From Fervidibacter sp032160945 (lineage in GTDB: Bacteria > Armatimonadota > Fervidibacteria > Fervidibacterales > Fervidibacteraceae), in the NCBI GenBank assembly GCA_032160945.1, contig JAVHTL010000003.1: a stretch of 64,000 bases of DNA; one strand, given 5' to 3'. A program made the translations under genes and the position numbers. This document shows, piece after piece, positions 26,181 through 35,042 of this stretch (its first letter is position 1; each line of letters starts with the position of its first letter). Under the pieces are notes generated by a model. That model searched no databases, was not told where the DNA came from, and saw nothing but the letters and a program-made list of their open reading frames with translations.

Positions 26181-26244
26181 AGTAGCATCGTCAAAGCCAT
26201 AAGGCAATGACGCAATAAGTTTAGTGAAATCGGAGGTGATAGTA

Positions 26245-27579
26245 ATGCAGAAGTCGTCAGTGATTTTGCTCGCATTGGTGCTTTGTCAATTTGCCTCAGC
26301 ATTTCAAGTTGTTGAAAAAATCACCAATGGTGGCTTTGAGAGGTTAGACGAGAGACAGTTCCCAGTTGATTGGAATTTTCATGTCAGTCAAGTAGACGAT
26401 GCAGTTGTCCGTGTCACGACTGATGCAGCTGAAGGTCGCTATGCCGTTTACATGGAATCGCGCTCAACTGCAATTGCTTATGTCTCTCGCTCGTATCGTA
26501 GGGGCATGCCTGGCGAATTTGTCCCTGACATTGGCGCAATGTTGCCATTCAAAAAAGGTGCGTTGGTTTTTCGCTACAAAGTCATCAAGGTAACATCGGA
26601 CAATGTTCGCGTTTACGCTATCCCGATGAAAGCGGACAATTGGGAAGGTGGCGCTTCGCGTGAGGCTTACATCGTCCCAGCAGAATTCTCTGGTGACAAC
26701 AAATGGCACACTGGAGTTTTGGCTTTTGATTTTTCCGACAAGCCTGAAGTTCGGTCAGTGCAGATTGGGTTGCGCATTAACGAAGGAGGTAAAATTGCCC
26801 CCGCAGCAGTTATCTTTGACGACTTCCGATTTGTTGAAAAAGCAGGTTGGCATTTAAAACTCGTAAGTTTTGTTTTTATGGAAGGAGAGAACCCCAATGA
26901 GCAATGCCATATAATCTTGCTCCTTCAAAACACAGGTGACGAACCTGCACCAATAAATGCCCAGTTATCTGCCCCTAAAAATCTTGCGATCAAGGCAATT
27001 GAAATCCCATCAAGCGTAGAACCGAAAAAAGTAGCATCTTTGAGGTGGGTTGTCAAAGGGAAAATTGAAGTTGACACTAAGTTCGTTGTCCAGTGGGAAT
27101 CAATGCCGAAGACCATTGAAACTTTAGAGCGCACTTATTCGGGACGAATATGGCGACCTGTTTGGGATTTTAACCGAGATAATGACTCCGAGGCTTGGGG
27201 ACCTTACAGTCATCTTTCTCCTTTTGAAGTCAAAGGCGGAATTTTGAAAACTCACTCAACGGGAGAAGACCCTCACATGTATGGTCCTTTAATCTCCGCT
27301 ATTGCGACAAGGTTTAAGACGCTCGTTTTGAGGCTGAGGATTCAGTTCCCTCAAGGCACTCAACCAATCGGGCAAGTCTTTTGGATTCGCGCAGATGACC
27401 CGAATTGGAGCGAAAGCAAAAGTCTCCGTTTCCCACTCCCGACCGACGGACAGTGGCACGAGTTGAAAGTTGACTTGAGCAAGTCTCCAGAGTGGAAAGG
27501 AATAATAATTCAACTCCGCTTTGACCCCGGCTCTGGTTCAGGCATAGTCTTGGAACTTGACTATGTTAAGTTGGAGTGA
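26245..27579 (+). CDS. Secreted beta-sandwich protein, likely carbohydrate-binding
   Basis: 444 residues with a signal peptide (VILLALVLCQFASAFQV). Residues about 25-200 look like a CBM-type beta sandwich beginning NGGFERLDERQFPVDW, as in carbohydrate-binding families of the galactose-binding fold. A middle immunoglobulin-like region follows (LLLQNTGDEPAPINAQLSAP). The C-terminal domain at about 300-444 ends in GIIIQLRFDPGSGSGIVLELDYVKLE, written here with the final residues of a jellyroll of the kind seen in polysaccharide-degradation proteins. No enzyme motif is found. GGAGGTGATAGTA lies before the ATG. It is a lone gene with its own promoter. Confidence 0.72.
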   Translation: MQKSSVILLALVLCQFASAFQVVEKITNGGFERLDERQFPVDWNFHVSQVDDAVVRVTTDAAEGRYAVYMESRSTAIAYVSRSYRRGMPGEFVPDIGAMLPFKKGALVFRYKVIKVTSDNVRVYAIPMKADNWEGGASREAYIVPAEFSGDNKWHTGVLAFDFSDKPEVRSVQIGLRINEGGKIAPAAVIFDDFRFVEKAGWHLKLVSFVFMEGENPNEQCHIILLLQNTGDEPAPINAQLSAPKNLAIKAIEIPSSVEPKKVASLRWVVKGKIEVDTKFVVQWESMPKTIETLERTYSGRIWRPVWDFNRDNDSEAWGPYSHLSPFEVKGGILKTHSTGEDPHMYGPLISAIATRFKTLVLRLRIQFPQGTQPIGQVFWIRADDPNWSESKSLRFPLPTDGQWHELKVDLSKSPEWKGIIIQLRFDPGSGSGIVLELDYVKLE

Positions 27580-27852
27580 CAAGGGCAACACTGCTCACGA
27601 AACGCTGCCGATGGCAGCGCGCCTAATCCGTGATGAAAAAATCGCTTCAAAATCTTTCTTGCAAATCGTTGCACATAACCTGAGAAGTGAAGCGTCATTG
27701 GTGGAGACAAGTGAAAGGGCAAAAAGCGCCTTACCACATTTTTCGTGTTAACCTTAAAGCAATGCTAAGGGTAACTAAAATTTGCGTCTCAATCGTGTGG
27801 CAATGTTTTTTACTCGTGGAACTCGTCTTATCACAGGGGGGTTATTCTTTGC
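27580..27852. other. Intergenic stretch with one hairpin
   Basis: A 273-bp gap. CGCTGCC / GGCAGCG at 27603-27619 is a perfect 7-bp stem with a 3-base loop, without a clear U-run, so at best a weak terminator for the upstream gene. The remaining 230 bases show no coding pattern and no clear promoter that I can defend. Confidence 0.5.
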
Positions 27853-28803
27853 ATGGGTGAAGCATCGGTGAATGTGATGAAATCTCAAGACACCTTGAAA
27901 GTGAAACTGGGAATCAACTGTGGCTTTGCAATTAACCGCTTCCCAGAGCCAGAGGTGTGGGCTCGCATAGTTGGCGAGATTCTCAATTTGCGCTACTGCC
28001 AATTTGTCGCCGACTTGCTCAACCCGTTTTGGGAAGATGAGGTCATCTCAGACCAATTGGCAAGGATAAAGGAAGCAACCCATCGCTACGGAATCGTGAT
28101 TGAGACGACCTTCACAAGTGCCTTCACGAGGGTTAACCATTTGCTGCATCCAGACCCACTGATACGCCGCATGTGGTTCAACTGGTTCAAGCGATTCTTC
28201 AAGTTGAGCAAGGAACTCGGCGCAGTTGGCAGCGGGAGTCATTTTGGCATTATGTCTGTAATGGATTGCTCTGACCCAAAGAGGTTTGATGAGAGGATGC
28301 GTGAGGGCGTCAGGCTGTGGCAGGAGTTGACGAAGGTGGCAAGCGACATCGGATTGAAGTTCCTTATGTTTGAGCCGATGTCAGTCCCAAGGGAAATGGG
28401 CGAGACAATTGCAAAGGCAAGGATGCTTTATGAGGCGGTGAATGAGAACGCTGCCGTGCCTTTCTTGATGTGCTTGGATGTTGATCACGGAGATGTGCTT
28501 TCTGAAGACCCGAGAGATATAGACCCATATGCATGGCTTGAAGAATTTGGTAACATTGCACCAGTCGTGCACATAAAACAAAGCCTGAAAGACAAAAGCG
28601 GGCACTGGCCGTTCACCGAGGAATACAACTGCAGGGGCATAATACGACCAAAGTTAGTAATTGAAGCGCTTGAGCGTTCTGGAGCAAGAGAAGTGACCTT
28701 GACGCTTGAAATATCGCACCGTGAAAGGCGACCCTATGACGAGAGGGTTGTGGATGACCTTATTGAATCCGTCCGATATTGGCGAGCCTATGTGAAGGAG
28801 TGA
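27853..28803 (+). CDS. Sugar phosphate isomerase/epimerase-type TIM barrel
   Basis: 316 residues of the xylose-isomerase-like/AP-endonuclease-2 fold. Likely metal ligands are Glu in MFEPMSVPRE, Asp and His in CLDVDHGDVLSE, and Glu in LTLEISHRERRPY. In length and arrangement it resembles the tetrulose-phosphate epimerases (EryC type) of polyol catabolism. That substrate is an inference. It heads a tight operon: its stop overlaps the next start (TGATG at 28801-28805). Isoleucine ATA codons and ATG/GAG-rich stretches differ from the gene to the left. The ATG at 27853 has a weak AGGGGGG 12 bases upstream. Confidence 0.85.
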   Translation: MGEASVNVMKSQDTLKVKLGINCGFAINRFPEPEVWARIVGEILNLRYCQFVADLLNPFWEDEVISDQLARIKEATHRYGIVIETTFTSAFTRVNHLLHPDPLIRRMWFNWFKRFFKLSKELGAVGSGSHFGIMSVMDCSDPKRFDERMREGVRLWQELTKVASDIGLKFLMFEPMSVPREMGETIAKARMLYEAVNENAAVPFLMCLDVDHGDVLSEDPRDIDPYAWLEEFGNIAPVVHIKQSLKDKSGHWPFTEEYNCRGIIRPKLVIEALERSGAREVTLTLEISHRERRPYDERVVDDLIESVRYWRAYVKE

Positions 28804-29825
28804 TGGCTGTGAAAGCCTTCGTTCTTGATGCACCTGGAAAGTTTGAAGTCCGTGAGGTTGAAACTCCAAACTTGGGATGCGGAGAAGTTCTCATTCGTGT
28901 TGCAGCCTGTGGCATATGTGGCTCTGACATACCCAGGGTTATGGAGACAGGCGCATACAGGCATCCATTAATACCAGGGCACGAGTTAGCAGGATATGTC
29001 CATAGCGTAGGTGAAGGGGTTGATGAAGGGCTTCTCGGAATGGCTGTGGCTGTTTATCCGCTCATACCTTGCAGGAGATGTGAGCAGTGTTTGAAGGGCT
29101 TATTTAACCTTTGCGAGAGTTACGATTACCTTGGCTCAAGAAGGGATGGTGGCTTTGCTGAGTTTGTGCTTGCTCCAGCGCAAAACATCGTGCCAATACC
29201 CAACGGGGTGAATGTTGAACATGCAGCGCTGAGCGAGCCATCAGCAGTTGCTTTTCACGGTCTAATGAGGGTTGGATTAAGCGATGGCGAAAGCATCCTC
29301 GTTCTCGGTGCAGGTCCAATCGGTTTGCTCATTTGCCAAATAGCCAAGTTGATGGGTTCAAGGAATGTGTTCGTTTTTGATGTGGTTGACTGGAAGATGG
29401 AAATTGCTGAGAAGAACGGATGGGCAAAATGCGTGAGCGAGTCAGAGATTGCAAAAGGTTCACTTAAGGTTGACATCATCGTTGATGCTGTTGGTGCGCC
29501 AAGTGTCCTTTTGACGGCTCTTAAGGTCGCTGGCAAGCGAAGCAGAATATTGCTGATTGGGAATCCACATGGCAATGTGACCCTTGAGAAGGCTCTCCTT
29601 TCAAAGGTGCTGCGAAGCGAACTTCACATTGTCGGGAGTTGGAACTCTCTTTGCGAATCTGAATGGGAAACGATTTTAAACTGGATGGCAAAAGGCGACT
29701 TGGCTATTGAGCCTTTAATCACACACAGGTTGAAGTTGGAAGACTTGCCAAAGGCGTTTGTTGAGATGAGTTTGGGAAAGATGCAAGCGGTAAAAGCGCT
29801 CGTCATAACTCTTGACAGGAGGTAA
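28803..29825 (+). CDS. Zinc-dependent alcohol dehydrogenase, galactitol-1-phosphate dehydrogenase-like
   Basis: 340 residues, MDR family. The catalytic zinc site shows CGICGSD and GHELAG. The structural zinc lobe is CRRCEQCLKGLFNLC. The Rossmann motif is VLGAGPIGLL. YLGSRRDGGFAEF and the closing IVGSWNSLCESEWETI ... LAIEPLITHR strongly recall galactitol-1-phosphate 5-dehydrogenase (GatD), which oxidises a phosphorylated hexitol with NAD+. The exact polyol is unproved. The start may be the GTG at 28809, which is 8 bases after GGAG. Second gene of a four-gene operon. Confidence 0.9.
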   Translation: MAVKAFVLDAPGKFEVREVETPNLGCGEVLIRVAACGICGSDIPRVMETGAYRHPLIPGHELAGYVHSVGEGVDEGLLGMAVAVYPLIPCRRCEQCLKGLFNLCESYDYLGSRRDGGFAEFVLAPAQNIVPIPNGVNVEHAALSEPSAVAFHGLMRVGLSDGESILVLGAGPIGLLICQIAKLMGSRNVFVFDVVDWKMEIAEKNGWAKCVSESEIAKGSLKVDIIVDAVGAPSVLLTALKVAGKRSRILLIGNPHGNVTLEKALLSKVLRSELHIVGSWNSLCESEWETILNWMAKGDLAIEPLITHRLKLEDLPKAFVEMSLGKMQAVKALVITLDRR

Positions 29826-29831
29826 GGGAAC

Positions 29832-30878
29832 ATGAAAGCAGCCTTGTTTCTCGGTCTGGAGAGGATGGAAGTCAGAGAAGTTAAAACACCTTCTGTGAGG
29901 AATTCGTGGGAAATGCTTGTGCGTGTAAGGGCGTGCGCTATATGCGGTTCTGATGTGCGGATATTTCATCATGGCAATCCGAGGGTTCGTCCGCCAGCAA
30001 TATTAGGGCACGAAATAGCCGGTGAAGTCGTGGAAGTGGGCGATGCAATAACGCAATTTAAAGTTGGCGACAGGGTCGCAATAGGCGCAGATGTGCCGTG
30101 CGGAATTTGCGAGATGTGCAAACGAGGTCTCGGAAACAATTGCCCAATTAACTATGCTATCGGGTATCAGTTTCCGGGCGGCTTTGCTGAATTCATACTG
30201 CTCAACGAGACAACGGTGAAGTATGGTCCAGTGCATCCCATACCAGATGGAGTCAGCGATATTGAAGCGACCCTTGCAGAACCACTTGGGTGCTGCTTGA
30301 ACGCATATGAACTTGCAAATCTTTCGCCGGGTGAGACAGTGGTCGTCTTTGGTCTTGGTCCAATTGGCTGCTTGCTTGTTGAGTTGGCAAAAGTTCTTGG
30401 CGCCGGCAAGGTGATAGCGATACAGCGTTCCAAGAGGCGGCTTCAAATGGCAATTGAGATGGGCATACCCGCTGATGTGTTTGTGTGCTCCCAAGAGGAA
30501 GACCCAGTTGAAAGGGTGCTCAAGGAGACCGATGGCAAAGGTGCGGATGTAATACTGACTGCGTGTGGAGATGTGGAGGCACAAGAGCAGGCAGTAAAGA
30601 TGGTGGCTCATCGTGGTAGAGTGAACTTGTTTGCTGGGTTGCCAGCAGGGACAAGGAAGATAGAAGTTGACTCAAACTTCATCCACTACAGGGAGGCATT
30701 TATCTTCGGCTCACATGGTAGTGTTCCAAGGCACCATAAATCGGCGTTGCAGTTGCTCTCTGGTGGCAGAATAAAAGCGGAGCGTTATTTCACTCACAGG
30801 TTTTCCCTTGACGATATACTTGAAGCGATCAAAACGGTTGAAAATAGAGAAGCGATGAAGGTGGTGATATGCCCGTGA
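29832..30878 (+). CDS. Second zinc-dependent MDR dehydrogenase (sorbitol/threonine dehydrogenase-like)
   Basis: 348 residues. Catalytic zinc ligands lie in CAICGSDVR and LGHEIAGEVVE. The structural zinc lobe is CGICEMCKRGLGNNC. The nucleotide-binding turn is FGLGPIGCLL. The ending resembles polyol and threonine dehydrogenases (HKSALQLLSGGRIKAERYFTH). It is 6 bp after the GatD-like gene, preceded by AGGAGGTAAGGGAAC. Two dehydrogenases of one class in a row suggest successive or alternative polyols. Its stop region overlaps the start of the Rpe-like gene by 10 bp. Confidence 0.9.
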   Translation: MKAALFLGLERMEVREVKTPSVRNSWEMLVRVRACAICGSDVRIFHHGNPRVRPPAILGHEIAGEVVEVGDAITQFKVGDRVAIGADVPCGICEMCKRGLGNNCPINYAIGYQFPGGFAEFILLNETTVKYGPVHPIPDGVSDIEATLAEPLGCCLNAYELANLSPGETVVVFGLGPIGCLLVELAKVLGAGKVIAIQRSKRRLQMAIEMGIPADVFVCSQEEDPVERVLKETDGKGADVILTACGDVEAQEQAVKMVAHRGRVNLFAGLPAGTRKIEVDSNFIHYREAFIFGSHGSVPRHHKSALQLLSGGRIKAERYFTHRFSLDDILEAIKTVENREAMKVVICP

Positions 30879-31588
30879 GCGTGACAGTAAAGTTATTTGC
30901 TTCAATGATGTGTGCCAACTGGTGCAACCTTGAGCGAGACGTCCGTGAACTTGAGTCGGCTGGGATTGATGGCTTGCACTTTGACATCATGGACGGGCAC
31001 TTCGTTCCGAACCTAACGATGGGCTTTGATGTGGTTAGATCGCTTCGCCAAATCACTCAACTCCCTTTTGATGTCCACTTGATGATTGAAAAGCCTGAGC
31101 GCTACATTGACAGGTTTGCCCAAATAGGAGTTCAATTCATCTCCGTCCACTTTGAGAGCACACCACATGTGCACCGAGCGATTAAGCAGGTCAAAGATGC
31201 CGGCGTGTCAGCGATTGTAGCCATCAACCCAGCAACACCGCCATGCGCAATTGATTACCTGCTTGATGATGTTGACGGGGTGCTCGTGATGACCGTCAAC
31301 CCTGGCTTCTCAGGGCAAGCAGCCATACCGGCTGCTGTTAGGAAGATTGCCGATGTTAAGGAGCGAATTGAGCAGCGTGGAAGCAATGCCTTCATACAAG
31401 TTGATGGCAATGTAAGTTTTGAGTTGGCTCCGACGATGATAAGATATGGGGCAAACATACTCGTAGGAGGCACATCAAGCATCTTCTCAAAAGAGTCAAG
31501 CCTGAGCGAGAACATTAGAAGGTTTCGCAGTCTCATAGTGAATGTCATTGATGAGAAAGGAAGTGGGATTTTGAAAGTAACCCCTTAG
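30869..31588 (+). CDS. Ribulose-phosphate 3-epimerase-like protein
   Basis: 239 residues, Rpe/AlsE-type TIM barrel. HFDIMDGHFVPN and FDVHLMIEKP hold the metal-binding His and Asp residues, VNPGFSGQ the phosphate-binding loop, and FIQVDGNVS the second catalytic Asp. Rpe interconverts ribulose-5-phosphate and xylulose-5-phosphate. AlsE acts on allulose-6-phosphate. Because it ends a polyol operon with divergent codon use, it may be a dedicated catabolic epimerase rather than the housekeeping one. It overlaps the dehydrogenase by 10 bp. No sugar kinase or transporter is in the operon. Confidence 0.9.
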   Translation: MPVSVTVKLFASMMCANWCNLERDVRELESAGIDGLHFDIMDGHFVPNLTMGFDVVRSLRQITQLPFDVHLMIEKPERYIDRFAQIGVQFISVHFESTPHVHRAIKQVKDAGVSAIVAINPATPPCAIDYLLDDVDGVLVMTVNPGFSGQAAIPAAVRKIADVKERIEQRGSNAFIQVDGNVSFELAPTMIRYGANILVGGTSSIFSKESSLSENIRRFRSLIVNVIDEKGSGILKVTP

Positions 31589-31806
31589 TTGCTCAAAGAT
31601 TTGGCGACGAGCATCGGCAGAGACATCGGCTCGCACCATCACCCCAATGACAGAACGCAAACTCCATCGCAATTTCCCTTTGTCAAGGGAGTCAAAGAGC
31701 GCCAATATGCCCCTTGATATGTTGCCTGCCCAAAAATGCACCAACGCCAGTTCCTTGAAAGGGCGGGGCTTCCGTGCCCCGCTGACTTTCTAAATTTCGT
31801 CGGCAG
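31589..31806. other. Intergenic stretch with a possible gene remnant
   Basis: On the minus strand an open frame of about 52 codons (31744 to about 31589) reads like protein: ALFDSLDKGKLRWSLRSVIG and QIFEQLRGYF. It runs straight into the 3' end of the Rpe-like gene and has no clear start, so it is at most a fragment of a lost gene. From 31763 the dispersed hairpin repeat begins (GGCGGGGCTTCCGTGCCCC). Confidence 0.35.
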
Positions 31807-32386
31807 GGGACAGAGCCCCTGCCCTATATCGGCGACGAAAAAAATCGTCAGATGTAGGGCGCATGCTCCGTCATGCGCCGACGAAAAAAATCGTCATGGG
31901 ACAGAGCCCCTGCCCTACATCGGCGACGAAAAAAAAAAATCGTCAGATGTAGGGCGCATGCTCCGTCATGCGCCGACGAAAAAAAAAATCGTCATGGGAC
32001 AGAGCCCCTGCCCTACATTGGCGACGAAAAAAATCGTCAGATGTAGGGCGCATGCTCCGTCATGCGCCGACGAAAAAAAATCGTCATGGGACAGAGCCCC
32101 TGCCCTACATTGGCGACGAAAAAAATCGTCAGATGTAGGGCGCATGCTCCGTCATGCGCCGACGAAAAAAAATCGTCATGGGACAGAGCCCCTGCCCTAC
32201 ATCGGCGACGAAAAAAATCGTCAGATGTAGGGCGCATGCTCCGTCATGCGCCGACGAAAAAAAAATCGTCATGGGACAGAGCCCCTGCCCTACATTGGCG
32301 ACGAAAAAAAATCGTCAGATGTAGGGCGCATGCTCCGTCATGCGCCGACGAAAAAAATCGTCATGGGACAGAGCCCCTGCCCTACA
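31807..32386. repeat. 92-bp tandem repeat array, seven copies of the core
   Basis: The core GGGACAGAGCCCCTGCCCT starts at 31807, 31898, 31996, 32088, 32180, 32273 and 32365. The period is 91-98 bp and the length changes come from A-tracts of 6-11 bases. Each unit carries three inverted repeats: GGGACAGAGCCCC, GACGA-(A)n-TCGTC, and GGGCGCATG / CATGCGCC. Units are almost identical apart from C/T in ACATCGG and ACATTGG. Open frames across the array are low-complexity artefacts. It is a family member of the hairpin repeats elsewhere in the window, here amplified in tandem. Confidence 0.95.
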
Positions 32387-32530
32387 AAGCCCACCAATAA
32401 CCTTTTGAGTAAAGAGCGATGCTTTATCATGTTGTGAGGCTAAAAGTCTAAGCCAAAATTACTCAACGCAGGAAGTGGTGAACCAATCTAAACCGAGCAT
32501 CAACTGGTGGTTACGGTAATCAATTCCATA

Positions 32531-32665
32531 TAGGACTTACGCAGTTGATGTCATTTTGTGTAGGGGCAGACGATAGTCTGCCCGAAAACATCCTTTATAA
32601 AGGGGTTAAAACTGCCCTTGCGGGCGGCTTAGCAGCCGCCCTTACATCCAACTGCGTAACTCTCA
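32531..32665 (+). mobile_element. MITE copy A
   Basis: Starts TAGGACTTACGCAGTTGATG and ends with CATCCAACTGCGTAACTCT, so the termini are inverted repeats, the right one slightly decayed. Inside are two hairpins, GGGCAGAC / GTCTGCCC and GGGCGGCT / AGCCGCCC. Copies B (43846-43974) and C (57321-57454) match it closely. No gene inside. Confidence 0.9.
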
Positions 32666-32695
32666 GAGCAATTGATTTTTGACGAAGCCCCGAAC

Positions 32696-34939
32696 TCATT
32701 CACTGGCGCCTCTTCTCATTTTCTGCTCAGAGTCAAATCGCTCCACGATCGTTCTGGCAACTTGATGGACATAACCCGATGGGTCGTTCAATGCTTTTTT
32801 GATGGCATCCAACGCAGGTTTTACCTTTTCGCCCAAATGCCTCATTGCGTTGATGGCGTAAAGGCGAACGAATTCGTGTTCGTGGCTGAGCAATTTCGTC
32901 AAAGCCGCCAAACCATCATCCCATCCCCAATCGCAAATTGCTTGGGCTGCTGCGATTTGAACAGTTGGCGACGAATCGTTGAGCATTGCCCGCAAAGTTT
33001 CCACGAACTTCTCTCGCTTCGTTTCGTCTTTACATGCATGGTGGATGCTAACAATTGCCCAATAGCGAACTGCGGGATGCTCATCCTTTAACGCTTGCAA
33101 ATAAGCGGGAAGTGCCTTCTCACCTTGTCCATCCAGCATCTTGAGTTGCAGCAACCTTTCCAAAACCCCGCTTCGGTCAATTTCCGTGCGCCAATCGGGA
33201 ATTGGTTCTGGTTTTCCATCTGCCGAAGGTAATGGTTCGCCAAATTGCCATCTAACTTCGTCGCTGTCATGGCAACCCAGCCTGCAAGCCTTAGCAATCA
33301 AGGTTTCTCCATTTTGCACCGTCACAGGTTGCGTGTAAAGTTGCCAAAGACCTCGCTTGCCGTCGGCATCAATGCGGTAGGCAATAGAAGCACCTTCCGT
33401 TTCGCATTCCAGAACAATGGTTGTAGCATTATCGGCTCGCTCAACGATTTGCAATTTCGGCGATGCCGTCTTTTGCCATCTGCCATTCGGTCGCATCATT
33501 TCCGTCAACTCAGGTTCGGGGACAAGTCCGACATCGCCGATTTTCTTCATCCATTTGAGAAGTTCTGCTCGCATCGCTTCAAGCACAGAACGATATTGCG
33601 GGTCATCAGCGAGGTTGCGAGTTTCATGTGGGTCGGATTGAGTGTCATAAAGTTCCTCAACGGGTTTGGTTGGAATGAAGAAAAAGCGTTGAACTTCGTT
33701 GAGTTTCCCTTCAGCGTTGAGCCGTCGCCACTCTTGCATTGTCGGCGTCTCCTCGCCATATCCAACCTCTTGAGCGTAAGGCAAATGCGATGCAAAGTTG
33801 CGGATGTATTTGAACCGCTTGTCACGAACGGCGCGAATGATGTCGTAAGTTTCGTCCATGCGGTCACGGGCAGCATAAACGAATTTGCGTGGCGGTGATT
33901 TTTGCTGTCCAAGAAATGCTTGACCTTGTATGTGCTTTGGGATGGGAACGCCAGCAAGCGAAAGCATCGTCGGAGCGAAATCAACGAAGGCAATCAAATC
34001 CTCAATGACGCTGCCGGGCTTGATGCGGTCGGGGTCATCAGGATATGCCCACTTTCGGAACTTTTCGGGGATGCGGATGATGAGCGGGACGCGGATGCCG
34101 GAATCGTAAACCCACCGCTTGCCTCTTGGTATTCCAGCACCGTGATCTGACCAGAACCAAACAATGGTTTTTTCTGCCAAGCCATCCTCTTCCAACTCGC
34201 GCAAAATTTCGCCAGCACGAATGTCCATAAGCGTGACAGTGTCATAATGCTGTGCAATATCACGGCGAACGGCAAGTGTGTCAGGCAAGTATGGTGGCAC
34301 AGGTGCTTTCGCAGGGTCATGGCGTGCTTTAGATGGCAACGCTTCAATTCGCTTCAAAAGGTTTGGGTCTCGGCTTCTGAGTTGGCTTTCGTGAGTGACA
34401 GTGATGTTGAAAACGGCAAAGAAAGGTTGTTTTAAGTCGGGACGGTTGCGCCAATGTGCTTTTGGACTGCTTTCATCCCATGCCGTCAATGGCGCTGCTT
34501 CAGCACTTGCCGTTGAAATTTTCGGGTCGTGAGCGAAGTTGTAGTCGGTTTTTGCATTGTTGGTGCAGTAGTATCCTGCAGAGCGCAAGTATTCAGTGAA
34601 GCAGCGAACGAAAGGTGGTGGGACGGCTTTGCAGCGCATATTGTGAGTTCCGATGCTCGTCGGATACATTCCTGTGATGACGCCTGAACGAGATGGTGCG
34701 CAAACGGGTGAGTGAGTGAAAACATTCGTGAACCTAACACCTTCGGCTGCTAACCTGTCAAGGTTAGGCGTGAACGCATACGGGTCACCAAAACAGCCCA
34801 AAGTTGGACCCATATCCTCACAAGTGATCCAAAGGAAGTTAGGTCGCTCAGGATTTTGCATTAAAGTTTCCACCTCCAATCCCAAACTTCTGACAAGCAC
34901 TAAGCCAATTATGTTGCCAACAAACTCCCTTCGCTTCAA
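32696..34939 (-). CDS. Sulfatase with C-terminal HEAT-like repeats
   Basis: 747 residues. RREFVGNIIGLV suggests a twin-arginine-type signal. The sulfatase domain runs to about 470: FLWITCEDMGPTLGC holds metal-binding Asp, and C80-A-P-S-R84 is the motif whose Cys becomes formylglycine. Further motifs are FFAVFNITVTHES and WFWSDHGAGIP. Residues about 500-570 look like an FN3/chitobiase-type beta domain (YTQPVTVQNGETLIAKA). The final ~150 residues are helical repeats (HPAVRYWAIVSIHHA; LYAINAMRHLGEKVKPAL). A TTG start follows GGAGCGTGATGCAAA. It likely removes sulfate from polysaccharides in the periplasm. No sulfatase-maturase is nearby. Confidence 0.92.
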   Translation of the reverse strand: MKRREFVGNIIGLVLVRSLGLEVETLMQNPERPNFLWITCEDMGPTLGCFGDPYAFTPNLDRLAAEGVRFTNVFTHSPVCAPSRSGVITGMYPTSIGTHNMRCKAVPPPFVRCFTEYLRSAGYYCTNNAKTDYNFAHDPKISTASAEAAPLTAWDESSPKAHWRNRPDLKQPFFAVFNITVTHESQLRSRDPNLLKRIEALPSKARHDPAKAPVPPYLPDTLAVRRDIAQHYDTVTLMDIRAGEILRELEEDGLAEKTIVWFWSDHGAGIPRGKRWVYDSGIRVPLIIRIPEKFRKWAYPDDPDRIKPGSVIEDLIAFVDFAPTMLSLAGVPIPKHIQGQAFLGQQKSPPRKFVYAARDRMDETYDIIRAVRDKRFKYIRNFASHLPYAQEVGYGEETPTMQEWRRLNAEGKLNEVQRFFFIPTKPVEELYDTQSDPHETRNLADDPQYRSVLEAMRAELLKWMKKIGDVGLVPEPELTEMMRPNGRWQKTASPKLQIVERADNATTIVLECETEGASIAYRIDADGKRGLWQLYTQPVTVQNGETLIAKACRLGCHDSDEVRWQFGEPLPSADGKPEPIPDWRTEIDRSGVLERLLQLKMLDGQGEKALPAYLQALKDEHPAVRYWAIVSIHHACKDETKREKFVETLRAMLNDSSPTVQIAAAQAICDWGWDDGLAALTKLLSHEHEFVRLYAINAMRHLGEKVKPALDAIKKALNDPSGYVHQVARTIVERFDSEQKMRRGASE

Positions 34940-35042
34940 TTTGCATCACGCTCCTATGGCAAGGATGGGCAAAGTTGCCTGCAGAATTCTCTGACGCATT
35001 TCGTGTGCTATATTACCATGCAGTAGAGCGAGGTGTTAGGAG

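Noticed and set aside
31807..32386. CRISPR array
   Set aside because: The units are nearly identical throughout, with no unique spacers between short repeats, and no cas genes are near.
31736..32437. Overlapping open frames of up to 164 codons on both strands through the tandem array
   Set aside because: They are translations of the 92-bp repeat (for example HGTEPLPYIGDE repeated), lack start sites and exist only because the repeat has no stops in some frames.
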